From contig NZ_LGKG01000185.1 of the NCBI RefSeq assembly GCF_001294335.1, positions 1-64,000 of the forward strand: 64,000 bases of DNA. Reading direction: 5' to 3'. The position numbers and the translations under genes are program-made. Under the pieces are notes generated by a model, which saw nothing but the letters and a program-made list of their open reading frames with translations, did no database searches and was not told the DNA's origin. Of the stretch, positions 35,288-44,822 are shown in pieces; position 1 is the first letter of the stretch; every line of letters begins with the position of its first letter. Origin of the DNA: Streptomyces chattanoogensis. Its GTDB lineage: Bacteria > Actinomycetota > Actinomycetes > Streptomycetales > Streptomycetaceae.

Positions 35288-38200
35288 CGGGTCACCTCCG
35301 TGAGGATCAGCGTGTCCGCGACCGCCGGCGAGAACAGCGCCAGCTGGGCCGGGCGGATACCGCGGAAGACGCACACCGCGCGGCCCTTCTCCAGGGGCCG
35401 GGTGTCGGTGATGCCGGGGTTGAGGCGGAGCAGTTCGGCGAGCGGAATGCCGTAGCGGGCGGCGATGGCGGTGAGCGTCTCCCCGTCCTTCTCCGTCACC
35501 TCGTGGACGTGTTCGTCGTACATGGCGAGCCGGGCGGGGACGGACGACGGCACAGGGCCGTCGAGCCGCTCGGCCAGCCGGGCGAGTCCGGCCGGGGTGA
35601 CGGAGGCCGGGACCCCGGTGAAGGCGTCCACGTCCACATAGTCCACACCGGGGACGGACTGTGCGGTCGCCAGCACCTCGGACAGCCGGGCCGGCTGCCC
35701 CAACTCCCGTCCGTCGAAGCCGAGTTGACGCAGCAGGGCCGCCCGCACCCGTGGCTCGACCAGCGCCCACGAGTAATCCGGCGCCACCTTCACCTTCGCC
35801 ATGAGCAGCAGCAGAACCGGCTCCCGTACGTCCACCCGCACCGGCAGCCGGGAGTCCCCGTACTCGGCGAGCGAGGCGCGCAGCGCCCGCAGCACCTCGG
35901 CATCCGGCGCGATCGGGATGTCGTCCACCCCGGCCACCGTCAGATGCAGGACCCGGCGCCGCCCGTCGTACAGCTCGCGCGCCGCCGCCCGGCCGATGCC
36001 CGCCCGCGACCGGGCGAAGTCCTCGTAGTCCGGCAGCGACACCAGCCGGTCCAGCGCGGAGACCGCCAGCGGCACGGTGCGGCGGGTCAGCCCCGGCCCG
36101 TCCGCGTCGGCACCCCCCGTGGCGGGCTGCGGATTGGTGACCGCGGTGACGCCCAGCGGCCGGGTGACGGCCTGGGTGATCCGGTCCGCCGCGACATTGG
36201 CGGCCCAGCCGGTGCCGAAGCGGTAACGGGCGCGCACATTGTCGTGGCCGGTCGGCAGCCGGGCGCCGTGCACCCCGTCCCCGAAGGTCACCGTCGCCCT
36301 GCCGTCCCCCGCCACGCCCAGCACATACACCCGCTCCCGCGGACCGCGCCCGGCCAGGCTGTCCACCGCATGCCACAGCAGACCGTCGACCCGCACCTGA
36401 AGCTCCGGTGCCGCGCCCAGCGGACTGTGGTCCGGCAGCCAGGTCAGCGGCGACTGCCAGAGCGCGAACGTCTGGTTCGCCCGTGCGCTGTCCCCGCTGC
36501 CGATCGCCTCGTCCCGGCTCTCGCCCTGCGTGGCGGCCACGACGTTGCCCTGGATGCGGACGCTGTCCCGGCGGTAGCGGTAGGCGAGGTCCGCGGTCAG
36601 GGTGAGCGTGGTGTGGACATGGTCGCCCGGCAGATGGGGATCCAGCCGCTGGTCCACCGCCGCGATCACGGCCAGCTCGGTGGCCCGGAGTCCCGCCGAC
36701 CCCGGGACGCCCGGAATATCGGTGCGTTCACCGGAGACGATCAGATGCCGTCCGGGCCGCAACCCGTCGTACAGCCCGGCCAGTTCGATCTCGTTGCCGT
36801 GGACGTCCTCCCCCAGCGGCTCGTCCGCCATCCGCAGCGGCTGCCCGCCCGCATGCACGGTGGTGTCGCGGATCGCGGAGAGCACCACATCGTGCTCGTC
36901 CAGCCAGGGGTCGGCCAGGGTCAGTTCGGTGCCCCGCCCGGTGATCCCGAAGGAGGTGTAGGCGGCGGTGCGCACCGCCGTCACCCGGGTGGTCACGAAC
37001 GCCAGCTTCTTGTCGCCCGGGATGCCGTCGTTGCCGCCCGCGCCCTTACGGGGCCGCTGGACGACGACCCAGCTGCCGACCGTGATGCCGTCCTGGACCG
37101 AATCCAGCGGCAGCACAGAGCGGTTGGCGGGCGCCGGGACCGTCGCGATGCCGATCTCCACGGCGGGCGGCTCGCTGCCCGGCGTCCGGCGCACCGTGAT
37201 CTCGTACTCGCCGTGCCGGATCTGGTCCTGGTCGCCCGGCCGGAGATGCCAGGACTTCGGCCGGCCGTTGTTCACCGCCACCTCGATCCGTCCCGACTCG
37301 TCCGGGCGGGCCGCGAACAGGGTGCGCTCGGGCAGCCCGGCCAGCAGCCGCGCGGTGACACCGGACTCCTGCGAGTCGGCGGGGCGGCGGCCGAGCCAGC
37401 TCAGATCGTGGTCCTGGCCGGTGCGGGTGGACAGTTCGACCCGCCCGGGACCGAGGTCGAAGGGCTCGTCGGACGGCAGATTGACGGTGTGCTGGACCGT
37501 CCGGCCGGTCTCGATGTGCTCGAACTCCGCCTTCACGGGGACCTTGCCCGCCGTGTCGTACACGATCCGCATGCTGGTCAGCACGCCGCCGGTCAGCGGC
37601 CAGTCGGCCTGCCGGATCACCCGGCCCTGCTCGTCCTGTACGGGCTTGAGCGGCGCATTCGCCCCGAACGGCGCGGCCGTCACCCGCATCGCCAGCAGCT
37701 CGCGCAGCGCGGCGGGCACCTCGGGCGCCGCCTGCCGCCACGCCGCGTACATCCCGTCCGCGAGCCGCGGGTCCAGGGCGGACAGCAGCCGCGCGGTCAG
37801 GTCCGAGCCCGGGCCGAAGAGACGGCCTGGGGTGCGGGAGGCCGCCCCGGTGCCGGACGGGGGGCGGACGACGCTGGTACGGAGGGCGGGGAGCACGGCG
37901 GCCAGGGCGCTCAGGGCGGGGGAGCCGGTGCGGTCCGGCCCGTGCGGCGCGCCGGACACCGCAGGCACCCGATCCAGGTCACCGGCCCGCTCCCGGAGTT
38001 CCCCGACCACCGCCGCCAGCTCCTCGAACCAGGCCGCGACCGCCTCGTACGGCGCGGCCAGCACCTGCGCCTCCGCCAGCCGCTCATGCGGACCGGCCAG
38101 CCGCGCGGCGAAGGCGGCGGGTGTGGTGAGGGCGCCCAGGTCCTTGCGCAGCGGCGCCAGCACCTGGCCGTCGAAGGTCTCGATCAGCTTGCTGACCGGG

Positions 38201-39060
38201 CGGGGGTTGGGCGTCTCGGGCGTCGGCCCCGGCGGATAATCCGGATCGTCCGGATCGCCCGCGCCCTCCGGTTCGGTGATCCACTGCCGCAGCTCGTCCA
38301 CCAGCTCCTTGAGGGTGGGCGGTGCGGACTGCGGCAGCCCGATCGCGGTGAGGTCCTCGTCCCGGTCGATGCGGACCGTGGCCACCGGCAGCAGCAACTG
38401 CTTGCTGCCGAAGTCGAAAAGCAGCTGGTCACCGGTCCCCAGCTGGGTGGACGTCCCGGAGACGAACAGCTCCGACCGCTTGGCCAGATCCTCGGGGACC
38501 AGCAGCGACGGCCGCCGTCGGCGGACCTTCAGCAGATTCCAGTCCCAGCGCGCGGTCAGATCCTCGCTCGTCTCGAAGGTCTGCGACTCCTCCCCGGTGG
38601 CCGCCGGCACGCTGTGGCTGCGCGCGCCGCGCGGGATCACCACCGGCAGGTCCTTGGCGCGCGGGTCCTTGTCGAGGGTGTACGCGAGGTATGTGTCGGC
38701 GGCGACCCCGGGCCGCGGCCGGTGCCCGACCAGCCGCCCGAGCAGCGCCAGCGACCGGTGTTCGTTCGCCGTCCGCAGATATCCCTCGTCCGCGATCCGC
38801 TCACTGTGGAAGGTCAGTGCGTCGCCGAGCACCGCCCAGGCGTCCAGCAGCCCGATCGCCGGGTCGTCCGGGGTCCGCACCGTCAGGCCGCGCAGCGCCG
38901 GATAGGCGGGCGAGGCGAGCCGGTCCAGCATTCCGGCAAGGAATGAGGCGTGGTCGCCGACGCGGTAGGCCAGGGCCGTACGTCCCGGCGGGTTGTAGAG
39001 GGCGTCGGGGGCGCGGCGCTCGTCGCTGCCCCCGCATCCGCATCCGCAGGTGCTGCTCAT
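35284..39060 (-). CDS. cis12: eCIS baseplate wedge protein (baseplate J-like, Afp12 type)
   Basis: The 1258-residue product starts MSSTCGCGCGGSDERR at ATG 39060. It has a wedge-protein N-terminus (ALYNPPGRTALAYRVGDHASFLAGML, DDPAIGLLDAWAVLGDALTFHSERIADEGYL). The C-terminal third is baseplate J-like (RATVTFGDGVHGARLPTG, VSLPDYEDFARSRAGIGRA, VRAALLRQLGFDGRELGQ). The last 55 residues resemble a LysM-type module (GETLTAIAARYGIPLAELLRLNPGI). It forms part of the wedge ring that triggers sheath contraction. It is coupled by 4-nt overlaps to both neighbours. Confidence 0.85.
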   Translation of the reverse strand: MSSTCGCGCGGSDERRAPDALYNPPGRTALAYRVGDHASFLAGMLDRLASPAYPALRGLTVRTPDDPAIGLLDAWAVLGDALTFHSERIADEGYLRTANEHRSLALLGRLVGHRPRPGVAADTYLAYTLDKDPRAKDLPVVIPRGARSHSVPAATGEESQTFETSEDLTARWDWNLLKVRRRRPSLLVPEDLAKRSELFVSGTSTQLGTGDQLLFDFGSKQLLLPVATVRIDRDEDLTAIGLPQSAPPTLKELVDELRQWITEPEGAGDPDDPDYPPGPTPETPNPRPVSKLIETFDGQVLAPLRKDLGALTTPAAFAARLAGPHERLAEAQVLAAPYEAVAAWFEELAAVVGELRERAGDLDRVPAVSGAPHGPDRTGSPALSALAAVLPALRTSVVRPPSGTGAASRTPGRLFGPGSDLTARLLSALDPRLADGMYAAWRQAAPEVPAALRELLAMRVTAAPFGANAPLKPVQDEQGRVIRQADWPLTGGVLTSMRIVYDTAGKVPVKAEFEHIETGRTVQHTVNLPSDEPFDLGPGRVELSTRTGQDHDLSWLGRRPADSQESGVTARLLAGLPERTLFAARPDESGRIEVAVNNGRPKSWHLRPGDQDQIRHGEYEITVRRTPGSEPPAVEIGIATVPAPANRSVLPLDSVQDGITVGSWVVVQRPRKGAGGNDGIPGDKKLAFVTTRVTAVRTAAYTSFGITGRGTELTLADPWLDEHDVVLSAIRDTTVHAGGQPLRMADEPLGEDVHGNEIELAGLYDGLRPGRHLIVSGERTDIPGVPGSAGLRATELAVIAAVDQRLDPHLPGDHVHTTLTLTADLAYRYRRDSVRIQGNVVAATQGESRDEAIGSGDSARANQTFALWQSPLTWLPDHSPLGAAPELQVRVDGLLWHAVDSLAGRGPRERVYVLGVAGDGRATVTFGDGVHGARLPTGHDNVRARYRFGTGWAANVAADRITQAVTRPLGVTAVTNPQPATGGADADGPGLTRRTVPLAVSALDRLVSLPDYEDFARSRAGIGRAAARELYDGRRRVLHLTVAGVDDIPIAPDAEVLRALRASLAEYGDSRLPVRVDVREPVLLLLMAKVKVAPDYSWALVEPRVRAALLRQLGFDGRELGQPARLSEVLATAQSVPGVDYVDVDAFTGVPASVTPAGLARLAERLDGPVPSSVPARLAMYDEHVHEVTEKDGETLTAIAARYGIPLAELLRLNPGITDTRPLEKGRAVCVFRGIRPAQLALFSPAVADTLILTEVTR

Positions 39061-42000
39061 CGGGCACCCCCGGCTTCTCCGTACGGGCCGGCCTCGATGG
39101 CCAGCCGGCCGTTCTCCGGACGCTCCGGGTCGTTGTCGCACCCGGCGATCTCCAGCGGGCCGAGCCGCAGCACACCGTCCTCCAGTTCTCCGTTGTCCTC
39201 GTGGAAGAGCCGTCGCAGCCGGGTCACCCGCACGCCCGCCACGCCCGGCACCGCGGCGGCCACCGCCACCAGACGGCTCAGCCGGACCGGTTCGCCGAAG
39301 GTCAGCGCGTCCGGGTGGAAGAAGCCGAGACCGCCGCCGGGGAGCCGGCGGTTGCCGAGCACCCGGCTCAACTCCGCCAGAATCCGGCCGAGTTGATGGC
39401 CGGGTGTGGCGCAGACCTCCAGCGCGATGTCCAGCGGCACCGTCCGGGCCGGCACGACGACCAGGTCGTGCCCGGTCCGCCGGTAGCCCTCCAGCGCGTA
39501 CGCGACCGCATCCAGCAGCTGCGGCGTCGGCTCACCGGTCCCCGCCGCATCGACGGCCACATGCGCCTCCTGGACGCTGCCGGTCCAGCGGATCTCCGCC
39601 GCCGCGCGCTGTACGCCGGGGAGCGCGGAGGCCAGCTCCGCGTAGTCCTGGGCGGTCACGGCCCGCAGCCGGGTGCGCTTGAGGTCGAGCGGGGCGAGCT
39701 GGCGTACCTGCTCGACGGGCTCGGGCCCGGTGCCGCCGGTCGCGGGGAGGGGGTTGCGGACACCGGCGACGGGCAGCGGCGCGGCGGCCTCCGAGGCTTC
39801 CGGGGCCCGGCTGAGCACCAGGTGGTTGATGGCCTCGGCGCCGACGTTGCCGGACGTGCCGCCGCCGATGCGGTAGTGCAGGGTCAGCCGGCTGCCGGGC
39901 GCCGGACGGGCGCCGTACCGGCCGTCCCCGAACCGCAGCGCGATCCGCCCGTCGTCCCCCAGCTCGCCGACGAAGTGCCGGTCGCGGGGGCCGCTGCGGA
40001 GCAGGTCGCGGCGCGGGGTCCAGGTCCGGTCGCCGTCCTGGAGCCGTACGGCGGGCAGGGCCGCCCGCGGATCGGGGACGAGACCGGCGGCCGGGCCGTG
40101 CAGCACCGGCTCGTCGGGATGCAGCCCCGCCGCATACGCCGGGCCCCAGCTGTGCGCGATCTCCCAGGCGATGTGCCCGTCGAGGACCGTACCCGCGCGG
40201 GCCCGCGCGGTCAGCACGTCCAGCCTGCGCAGCTTGGCGTCCAGCAGCCGGTCGCCGCGGTGCAGCAGCTCCCGCAGGGCCCGTACGGGATGGCGGCGCA
40301 GCTCCAGCCGCTCCAGGACCTTGAGCCCGAAGACCACCGCCAGCTCGGCGATCTCCTCCTCCGCCAGCCCGTCGTGGTCCCGGGCGCTGCGCCACAGCTC
40401 CACCAGGCGCGCCCGCACCTGCTCCCGGATGCCCGCCAGCCGGCCGGCCTGCCCGGCGGCCACCCGGTCGGGCTGCGGGAAGGGGACGGTCTGGGCGACG
40501 GGGGAGCGGTGCAGCACGGGACGGAAGCGCGGGGCGATACCCGGGTAGACGGACTGGGCGAGCAGCGTGCGCAGCGCCTCGGCCTGCGCATACGCCGTAC
40601 CGGGTACGACCCTCTCGCGCCGCTGCCCGGCCAGTTCCAGGCCCAGCCCGGCCCGTACGGTCGCCTCCTCGCCGACGGCGGTGAACAGCTCGCGGATGTC
40701 GTCCGGTGTGAGGGTCTCGTGACAACCGGTCTTGTCCAGAAGGGCGTTGAGGGTGCGGGCCGTGCCGTTCCCGCCGTCCTTCCGGTCCCCGCAGCCGAAG
40801 ACCGGGGGCTCGCAGGACGGGAGAACGGCGGGAACGGGCGGGACGGTGACGGTCTCCGGGACGCCGTCCCCGGCGGTCAGCGACCGGCCGTGGTCGACCA
40901 GGACGACATTGCCGCGGGCCACGCTCACGTCCTCGACGGGGGCGCAGTCCGTACCGCCCCGGGTGGACAGGCAGAGCGGGAAGGCGAGCGCGTCCTCCGG
41001 CGCCCAGGTGACCTCCAGCACCGGCTGCCCGTCGAGCCGGTCGACGGCCGGGGTGACGGAGGTGAGGCGGACCGGCTGCCGGTGCGTGGGGTCCTGGTCG
41101 CCGGGCGTTCCCGTACGCGGCCCCTTGACCTCCTCGAAGAGCAGCAGGTCACCGGGGTTCAGCCGGAGCGCACGGGTCTCGCAGGCCTCGTCCGCCCACG
41201 CGTCCCGCAGCGTCGCACCGGTGGCCCCCTTCGGCAGGACACAGACCTCGTCGCCCCAGGTCCACAGCCGGATGGCGTTGTGCTCGGGCCGCAGCGCGAG
41301 CGGCGCGCCGGTGACCGGCTCGAAGACCTCCACCGTGCCGCGCTCGTCCAGTACGGCCAGATCCCGGTCGTCGATGACGGTCCCGGTCTCCGGCCGGTCC
41401 CGCGGGCCGTACGTCCTGCCGTCCACGGCGGCGAAGCGGAACTCGCCCGGCAGCAGCGTCAGTTCCGCCACGACCTCGAGTGAGACGAAGGCGCGGGCGC
41501 TGCACCCGTCATGCATCGGATAGTCGATCAGCCGCACATGGCGGCGTACCGAAACCCGTCGCCGCGCCGTGTCGAGATAGGCCTCCGCGGCGACCGCGTC
41601 CTGCTGACAGCTGATCTGGTCGGCGGTGTGGGCGAGCAGCTCGACCAGCGTCATCCCCAGGTCGGCGGGGTTCCGCTCGGTCCAGTCGGGGGTGGTCAGC
41701 CGCATCCGGTCCAGGACGGCCTGGCGGAGCGTGTCGTAGTCGCGCGCGGTGTAGTCGACGACCGGGGAGGGGACCGCGGGACCGGCCTGGAACGTCTCCG
41801 GGCGCCCGCCGCCCGCCACCGCGTCGTCCCCGCAGTCGAACGGGCTGGGACAGTCGACCCGGAACACGAAATCCGCACCGTGATACCGCTGGTCGAACCC
41901 CTCGTACGGTTCGGTGCCGGGCCGCCCGTAGGGATCGGTGGTGACGACCGACAGCCGGTACCGGGACGTGTCGCCGGTGCGGTCCAGCACGACATGCAGC

Positions 42001-42272
42001 CGGTCGTCGAGCTCGGGGTCCTCCTCCCGCTCGACGGAGATCTCCACCGCCTCGAGACCGGTGCTCCGGCGCCCGCCGTCGATCCGGATGTTCTCCGGCC
42101 GCAGCCCGTGCGGCGCCTTGCCGAGAAAGGTGACCGTCAGCGTCACCCCGTCGTCCGCGGCCTCGACCGCGTCGATGCCGTTCAGCCGCGCCGCCCTGAT
42201 CCGGCCCCGCCGCCGGTCCGTGCGGCACAGCAACTCACCCGCACCGCCGCCTCGCTGCTCCACCGGCCTCAT
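39057..42272 (-). CDS. cis11: eCIS baseplate wedge protein (gp6/baseplate J-like, Afp11 type)
   Basis: The 1071-residue product starts at ATG 42272, which overlaps the gp25 stop by 4 nt. The N-terminal region has DYTARDYDTLRQAVLDRM, NPADLGMTLVELLAHTADQISCQQD and VAAEAYLDTARRRVSVRRH, typical of eCIS gp6-like wedge proteins. The C-terminal part has IALRFGDGRYGARPAPG, TAQDYAELASALPGVQRA and VRLSRLVAVAAAVPGVAGV of the baseplate J fold. It should dimerise around gp25 to build the wedge ring. Several Cys pairs occur in the middle (SCEPPVFGCGD), possibly metal binding. Confidence 0.87.
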   Translation of the reverse strand: MRPVEQRGGGAGELLCRTDRRRGRIRAARLNGIDAVEAADDGVTLTVTFLGKAPHGLRPENIRIDGGRRSTGLEAVEISVEREEDPELDDRLHVVLDRTGDTSRYRLSVVTTDPYGRPGTEPYEGFDQRYHGADFVFRVDCPSPFDCGDDAVAGGGRPETFQAGPAVPSPVVDYTARDYDTLRQAVLDRMRLTTPDWTERNPADLGMTLVELLAHTADQISCQQDAVAAEAYLDTARRRVSVRRHVRLIDYPMHDGCSARAFVSLEVVAELTLLPGEFRFAAVDGRTYGPRDRPETGTVIDDRDLAVLDERGTVEVFEPVTGAPLALRPEHNAIRLWTWGDEVCVLPKGATGATLRDAWADEACETRALRLNPGDLLLFEEVKGPRTGTPGDQDPTHRQPVRLTSVTPAVDRLDGQPVLEVTWAPEDALAFPLCLSTRGGTDCAPVEDVSVARGNVVLVDHGRSLTAGDGVPETVTVPPVPAVLPSCEPPVFGCGDRKDGGNGTARTLNALLDKTGCHETLTPDDIRELFTAVGEEATVRAGLGLELAGQRRERVVPGTAYAQAEALRTLLAQSVYPGIAPRFRPVLHRSPVAQTVPFPQPDRVAAGQAGRLAGIREQVRARLVELWRSARDHDGLAEEEIAELAVVFGLKVLERLELRRHPVRALRELLHRGDRLLDAKLRRLDVLTARARAGTVLDGHIAWEIAHSWGPAYAAGLHPDEPVLHGPAAGLVPDPRAALPAVRLQDGDRTWTPRRDLLRSGPRDRHFVGELGDDGRIALRFGDGRYGARPAPGSRLTLHYRIGGGTSGNVGAEAINHLVLSRAPEASEAAAPLPVAGVRNPLPATGGTGPEPVEQVRQLAPLDLKRTRLRAVTAQDYAELASALPGVQRAAAEIRWTGSVQEAHVAVDAAGTGEPTPQLLDAVAYALEGYRRTGHDLVVVPARTVPLDIALEVCATPGHQLGRILAELSRVLGNRRLPGGGLGFFHPDALTFGEPVRLSRLVAVAAAVPGVAGVRVTRLRRLFHEDNGELEDGVLRLGPLEIAGCDNDPERPENGRLAIEAGPYGEAGGAR

Positions 42273-42655
42273 ATCTCCCCCCGTCCCTCGAACACCTCGT
42301 CGCGCCGACTGGCGGTGGTACGCACCACGTAGCGCAGATGGACCCGTACGACGTTGTCCTCGCTGACGACATCCAGGGACTCGACCTCGATCACATCCCC
42401 CAGCCAGCGCTGCAGCGACGCCTGCACCGAAAGCTCCACGGCGGAGGCCAGTTCCGGACTGTTCGGCGTGAACACCAGGTCCAGCAGCCCGCACCCGAAT
42501 TCCGGGCGCATCACCCGCTCGCCCGGACTGGTGAACAGCAACTGCTCGATCAGATCCCGCACATGGTCGTCGTGATCCGCATGCGCGGTCCGCCCCCGCC
42601 GGTCGACCCGGAACGGAAACGCGACCTCGGTCCGTACCTTCCGCTCAGCCTTCAT
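42269..42655 (-). CDS. cis9: eCIS gp25-like baseplate wedge subunit
   Basis: The 128-residue product is the size of T4 gp25 family proteins and shows their core (HVRDLIEQLLFTSPGERVMRPEFGCGLLDLVF, and LQRWLGDVIEVESLDV). gp25 links the baseplate to the first sheath ring and is essential for sheath assembly. It starts at ATG 42655 with a 4-nt overlap with the PAAR-like gene and ends overlapping the next wedge gene by 4 nt. Confidence 0.93.
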   Translation of the reverse strand: MKAERKVRTEVAFPFRVDRRGRTAHADHDDHVRDLIEQLLFTSPGERVMRPEFGCGLLDLVFTPNSPELASAVELSVQASLQRWLGDVIEVESLDVVSEDNVVRVHLRYVVRTTASRRDEVFEGRGEI

Positions 42656-43059
42656 CGGCTGGACACCCCCTGCCGGGCCTGGTGGCCCTGACCTCGGCCC
42701 CGGCCCTGGCGGACCTGGTCGGCCTGGTGGACGGACGCCACGACCGGCGGGCCCTGCGGCACCGGCCCGGCGCTGAAACACATCGCCGCGGCGGTGTCGA
42801 GCAGCACCGGCACCCCGTCGACCCGTACGGCGTCCTCTCCCGCGGTCGGCGTCCAGCGGATGCTGGTGCAGGGCACAGGGCGATGCCCCACGGTGTGCGG
42901 ACATCCGCTGACCGTGAAGAGGTCCGCGGTGGTGGCCACCGGAGCGCCGTCGATCCGCACACCGCCGCCGCCCGTTCCTGTGGACCCGGCGGACAACGCG
43001 CGCCCTCCATGCGGGCAACTGATCACCGCACCCCCGTGCACGAGGTTCCCGGTCATCAT
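42652..43059 (-). CDS. cis10: PAAR-like spike tip protein
   Basis: The 135-residue product is rich in Gly, Cys and His (VISCPHGGRAL, VSGCPHTVGHRPVPCTSIRW, VLLDTAAAMCFSAG). This fits the metal-binding cone of PAAR/DUF4280-like tips that sharpen the spike. It starts with two ATG codons (43059 and 43056) behind a GGGGGGAG stretch, so either can serve. The last 20 residues are Gly/Gln/Arg-rich and probably disordered. It sits between the spike and gp25 genes as in other eCIS loci. Confidence 0.8.
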   Translation of the reverse strand: MMTGNLVHGGAVISCPHGGRALSAGSTGTGGGGVRIDGAPVATTADLFTVSGCPHTVGHRPVPCTSIRWTPTAGEDAVRVDGVPVLLDTAAAMCFSAGPVPQGPPVVASVHQADQVRQGRGRGQGHQARQGVSSR

Positions 43060-43084
43060 GCAGAACTCACTCCCCCCGCTCCGG

Positions 43085-43609
43085 CTAACGTTTCCTGGGC
43101 ACGGTCAACCGGCCCTCGTTGATGTCGACCTGATCCCCGGCCAGCGAAATCGAAGCGCCGTGCCCGTTGTTGATGTGCACACCCGTTGCATCGATCTTCA
43201 CGTAGGCGCCGCCCGGGGCTTCCAGCAAAATCCCGTCCGTCGGCACGTCCGACATCACGATCTTGTGCTTCTTCGGCGTCTGGATCACGACGGGCCGGGA
43301 CTCCGGCGGCTGCACCCGCGCATCCTCCGGAAGTTCCTCCCGGCTCCCGTACCAGCACCCCACCCAGATCGGGTAACTGGGCTCTCCCTGCTCGAATTCC
43401 ACCCACACACCTGCCCCGACCGACGGCACGACCACCTGCCCCGCCTCCGGGCCGGTGAACGGAAAGCAGGGCAGTGCCCACGTGGACGGTTCCTCACCGA
43501 GCACGTCCGGGACCTGGACGATCAGCCGCCCGCGTCCTGTCGGGTCGTTGTTGTTCACCACCCGGCCGCGGAACTTGCCGAGAAAGCGGTTGTTGGGTGT
43601 GCCGGCCAT
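43085..43609 (-). CDS. cis8: gpV/VgrG-like central spike protein
   Basis: The 174-residue product has an OB-fold N-terminus (FRGRVVNNNDPTGRGRLIVQVPDVLG, WALPCFPFTGPEAGQVVVPSVGAGVWVEFEQGEPSYPIWVGCWY). A short beta-helix-like C-terminus follows (ILLEAPGGAYVKIDATGVHINNG). This is the spike tip half of VgrG or phage gpV/gp5. It is separate from the gpD-like hub coded just upstream, so VgrG is split in two here, as in some eCIS. It starts at ATG 43609; the preceding 70 bases hold a short repeat array. Confidence 0.88.
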   Translation of the reverse strand: MAGTPNNRFLGKFRGRVVNNNDPTGRGRLIVQVPDVLGEEPSTWALPCFPFTGPEAGQVVVPSVGAGVWVEFEQGEPSYPIWVGCWYGSREELPEDARVQPPESRPVVIQTPKKHKIVMSDVPTDGILLEAPGGAYVKIDATGVHINNGHGASISLAGDQVDINEGRLTVPRKR

Positions 43610-43641
43610 CTGCGTACATCTCCTGGATCTCCTGAGCGCTG

Positions 43642-43698
43642 CTATGGACGTGCGGTCCCGCTGTGGACGTGCGGTGGCGCTACGGACGTACGGTGTCG
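43642..43698. repeat. Three tandem 19-bp repeats at the hub-spike gene junction
   Basis: Units are ctatggacgtgcggtcccg (43642-43660), ctgtggacgtgcggtggcg (43661-43679) and ctacggacgtacggtgtcg (43680-43698), with two to five changes. The last overlaps the end of the hub gene, supplying its TAG stop. The array fills most of one of the few sizeable gaps inside the operon. Confidence 0.85.
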
Positions 43699-44822
43699 CT
43701 GCGGGCGATGAGCCCTTCCCTCGACAGCGTGAAGTTCTGCTGGTACGAGCCCGGCCGGAGATTGGTCGTCACGCTCTTCACGTAATAGTCGCCGTCATAC
43801 GTGACACCGGCCCCGCGCACCCCGACCAACTCCCGCGGCCGCAGCACATATCCATGCCGATTGACGTCCAGCTGCCCCGACCCCGAAATGGCATCGGCGG
43901 ACGTCGCCGCTCTTCCCAGCGCCTCCGCCTTCGCAATGGCCTCATCCCGCTTCGCGGTCCCGCTCAGCGTCTTCCGCTTGAGCGCCGGCGAAGCCCGCAG
44001 CCCCAGCGGCGGCCGCAACGGACTGATATCCGGCTGGGCGAGCAACGGCGCCCGCCGCGTCACCGGATCCTGCACCCGCGCCTGCGGCTCTTCCCGGGCG
44101 GTCCCGTCATACGCAAACGTCAACTGGTCCACGGTCGAGTTCACATCCATATTCACATTCAGCGCATGCTGCCGCTGCCCCAGCCGCTGCTCCGGACCCC
44201 AGAAAGCCGTCGACCGCCCCGGCACCGGCCCCGGATCCAGATAGAACGTGTACCCGTTGGCCCTCGCCAGCTCATTCAGGTACTGCAGATCCGTCCCCAC
44301 CTGGTAATCGACCCGCTGCTGCTCCCGCGGCGGCTGCGGAATCTGCTCACCGATGATCCGCGCGTCGATCCCGTAATCCGCGTACTTCCCCAGAATCCGC
44401 TCGACCCGCTGCGAAGGCGCCAGATTGGGATACCGATCCGTCCGCTCCTCCAGATCCATCAGCAACGACAGATCTTCCCCGGTCACGGTCAGCGTGCTCT
44501 GCCCCGGCTGATTGCTGGCCCCCACCTCCTGCCGCACGATCAACCCGTCCAGCAGCACAAACGGCGTCCCCTTGATCGCCACCGCGACAATCACCCGGGT
44601 CTTGGGATCGAAGAACCCCTCGGGCAGCAACCGATGAACAAGCGGGCCCTTCTTGGTCAGATCGAACGCGATCTGAAACCCGCTCCGCTCACCCGCCGTA
44701 CTCGTGATCTGCGCCGACAGCAGCGCCTCGGTCACTTCCGGCGGCACCGGCCGGGCCAGCTTCGGCCCCATGTACATCGACACATGAATCGGACCCCGCC
44801 CGACCGGCTGCTCATCCCCCAT
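43680..44822 (-). CDS. gpD-like hub protein (VgrG N-terminal half)
   Basis: The 380-residue product matches phage late-control protein D/VgrG N-terminal hub. Characteristic segments are FDPKTRVIVAVAIKG, VLLDGLIVRQEV, LTVTGEDLSLLMDLEER, VERILGKYADYGIDARI and VDYQVGTDLQYLNELARANGYTFYLDPG. It forms the trimeric hub below the tube and carries the spike encoded next. ATG 44822 overlaps the LysM gene end by 11 nt. The C-terminus ends in a GYVLRPRELVGVRG and YVKSVTTNLRPGSYQQNFTLSREG segment typical of the class. Confidence 0.88.
   Translation of the reverse strand: MGDEQPVGRGPIHVSMYMGPKLARPVPPEVTEALLSAQITSTAGERSGFQIAFDLTKKGPLVHRLLPEGFFDPKTRVIVAVAIKGTPFVLLDGLIVRQEVGASNQPGQSTLTVTGEDLSLLMDLEERTDRYPNLAPSQRVERILGKYADYGIDARIIGEQIPQPPREQQRVDYQVGTDLQYLNELARANGYTFYLDPGPVPGRSTAFWGPEQRLGQRQHALNVNMDVNSTVDQLTFAYDGTAREEPQARVQDPVTRRAPLLAQPDISPLRPPLGLRASPALKRKTLSGTAKRDEAIAKAEALGRAATSADAISGSGQLDVNRHGYVLRPRELVGVRGAGVTYDGDYYVKSVTTNLRPGSYQQNFTLSREGLIARSDTVRP

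Noticed and set aside
34834..38946. Very long plus-strand open frame opposite the wedge gene
   Set aside because: It is the antisense shadow of a high-GC gene; composition is Arg/Gly/Pro-rich without any domain, and the minus strand codes for a recognised wedge protein.
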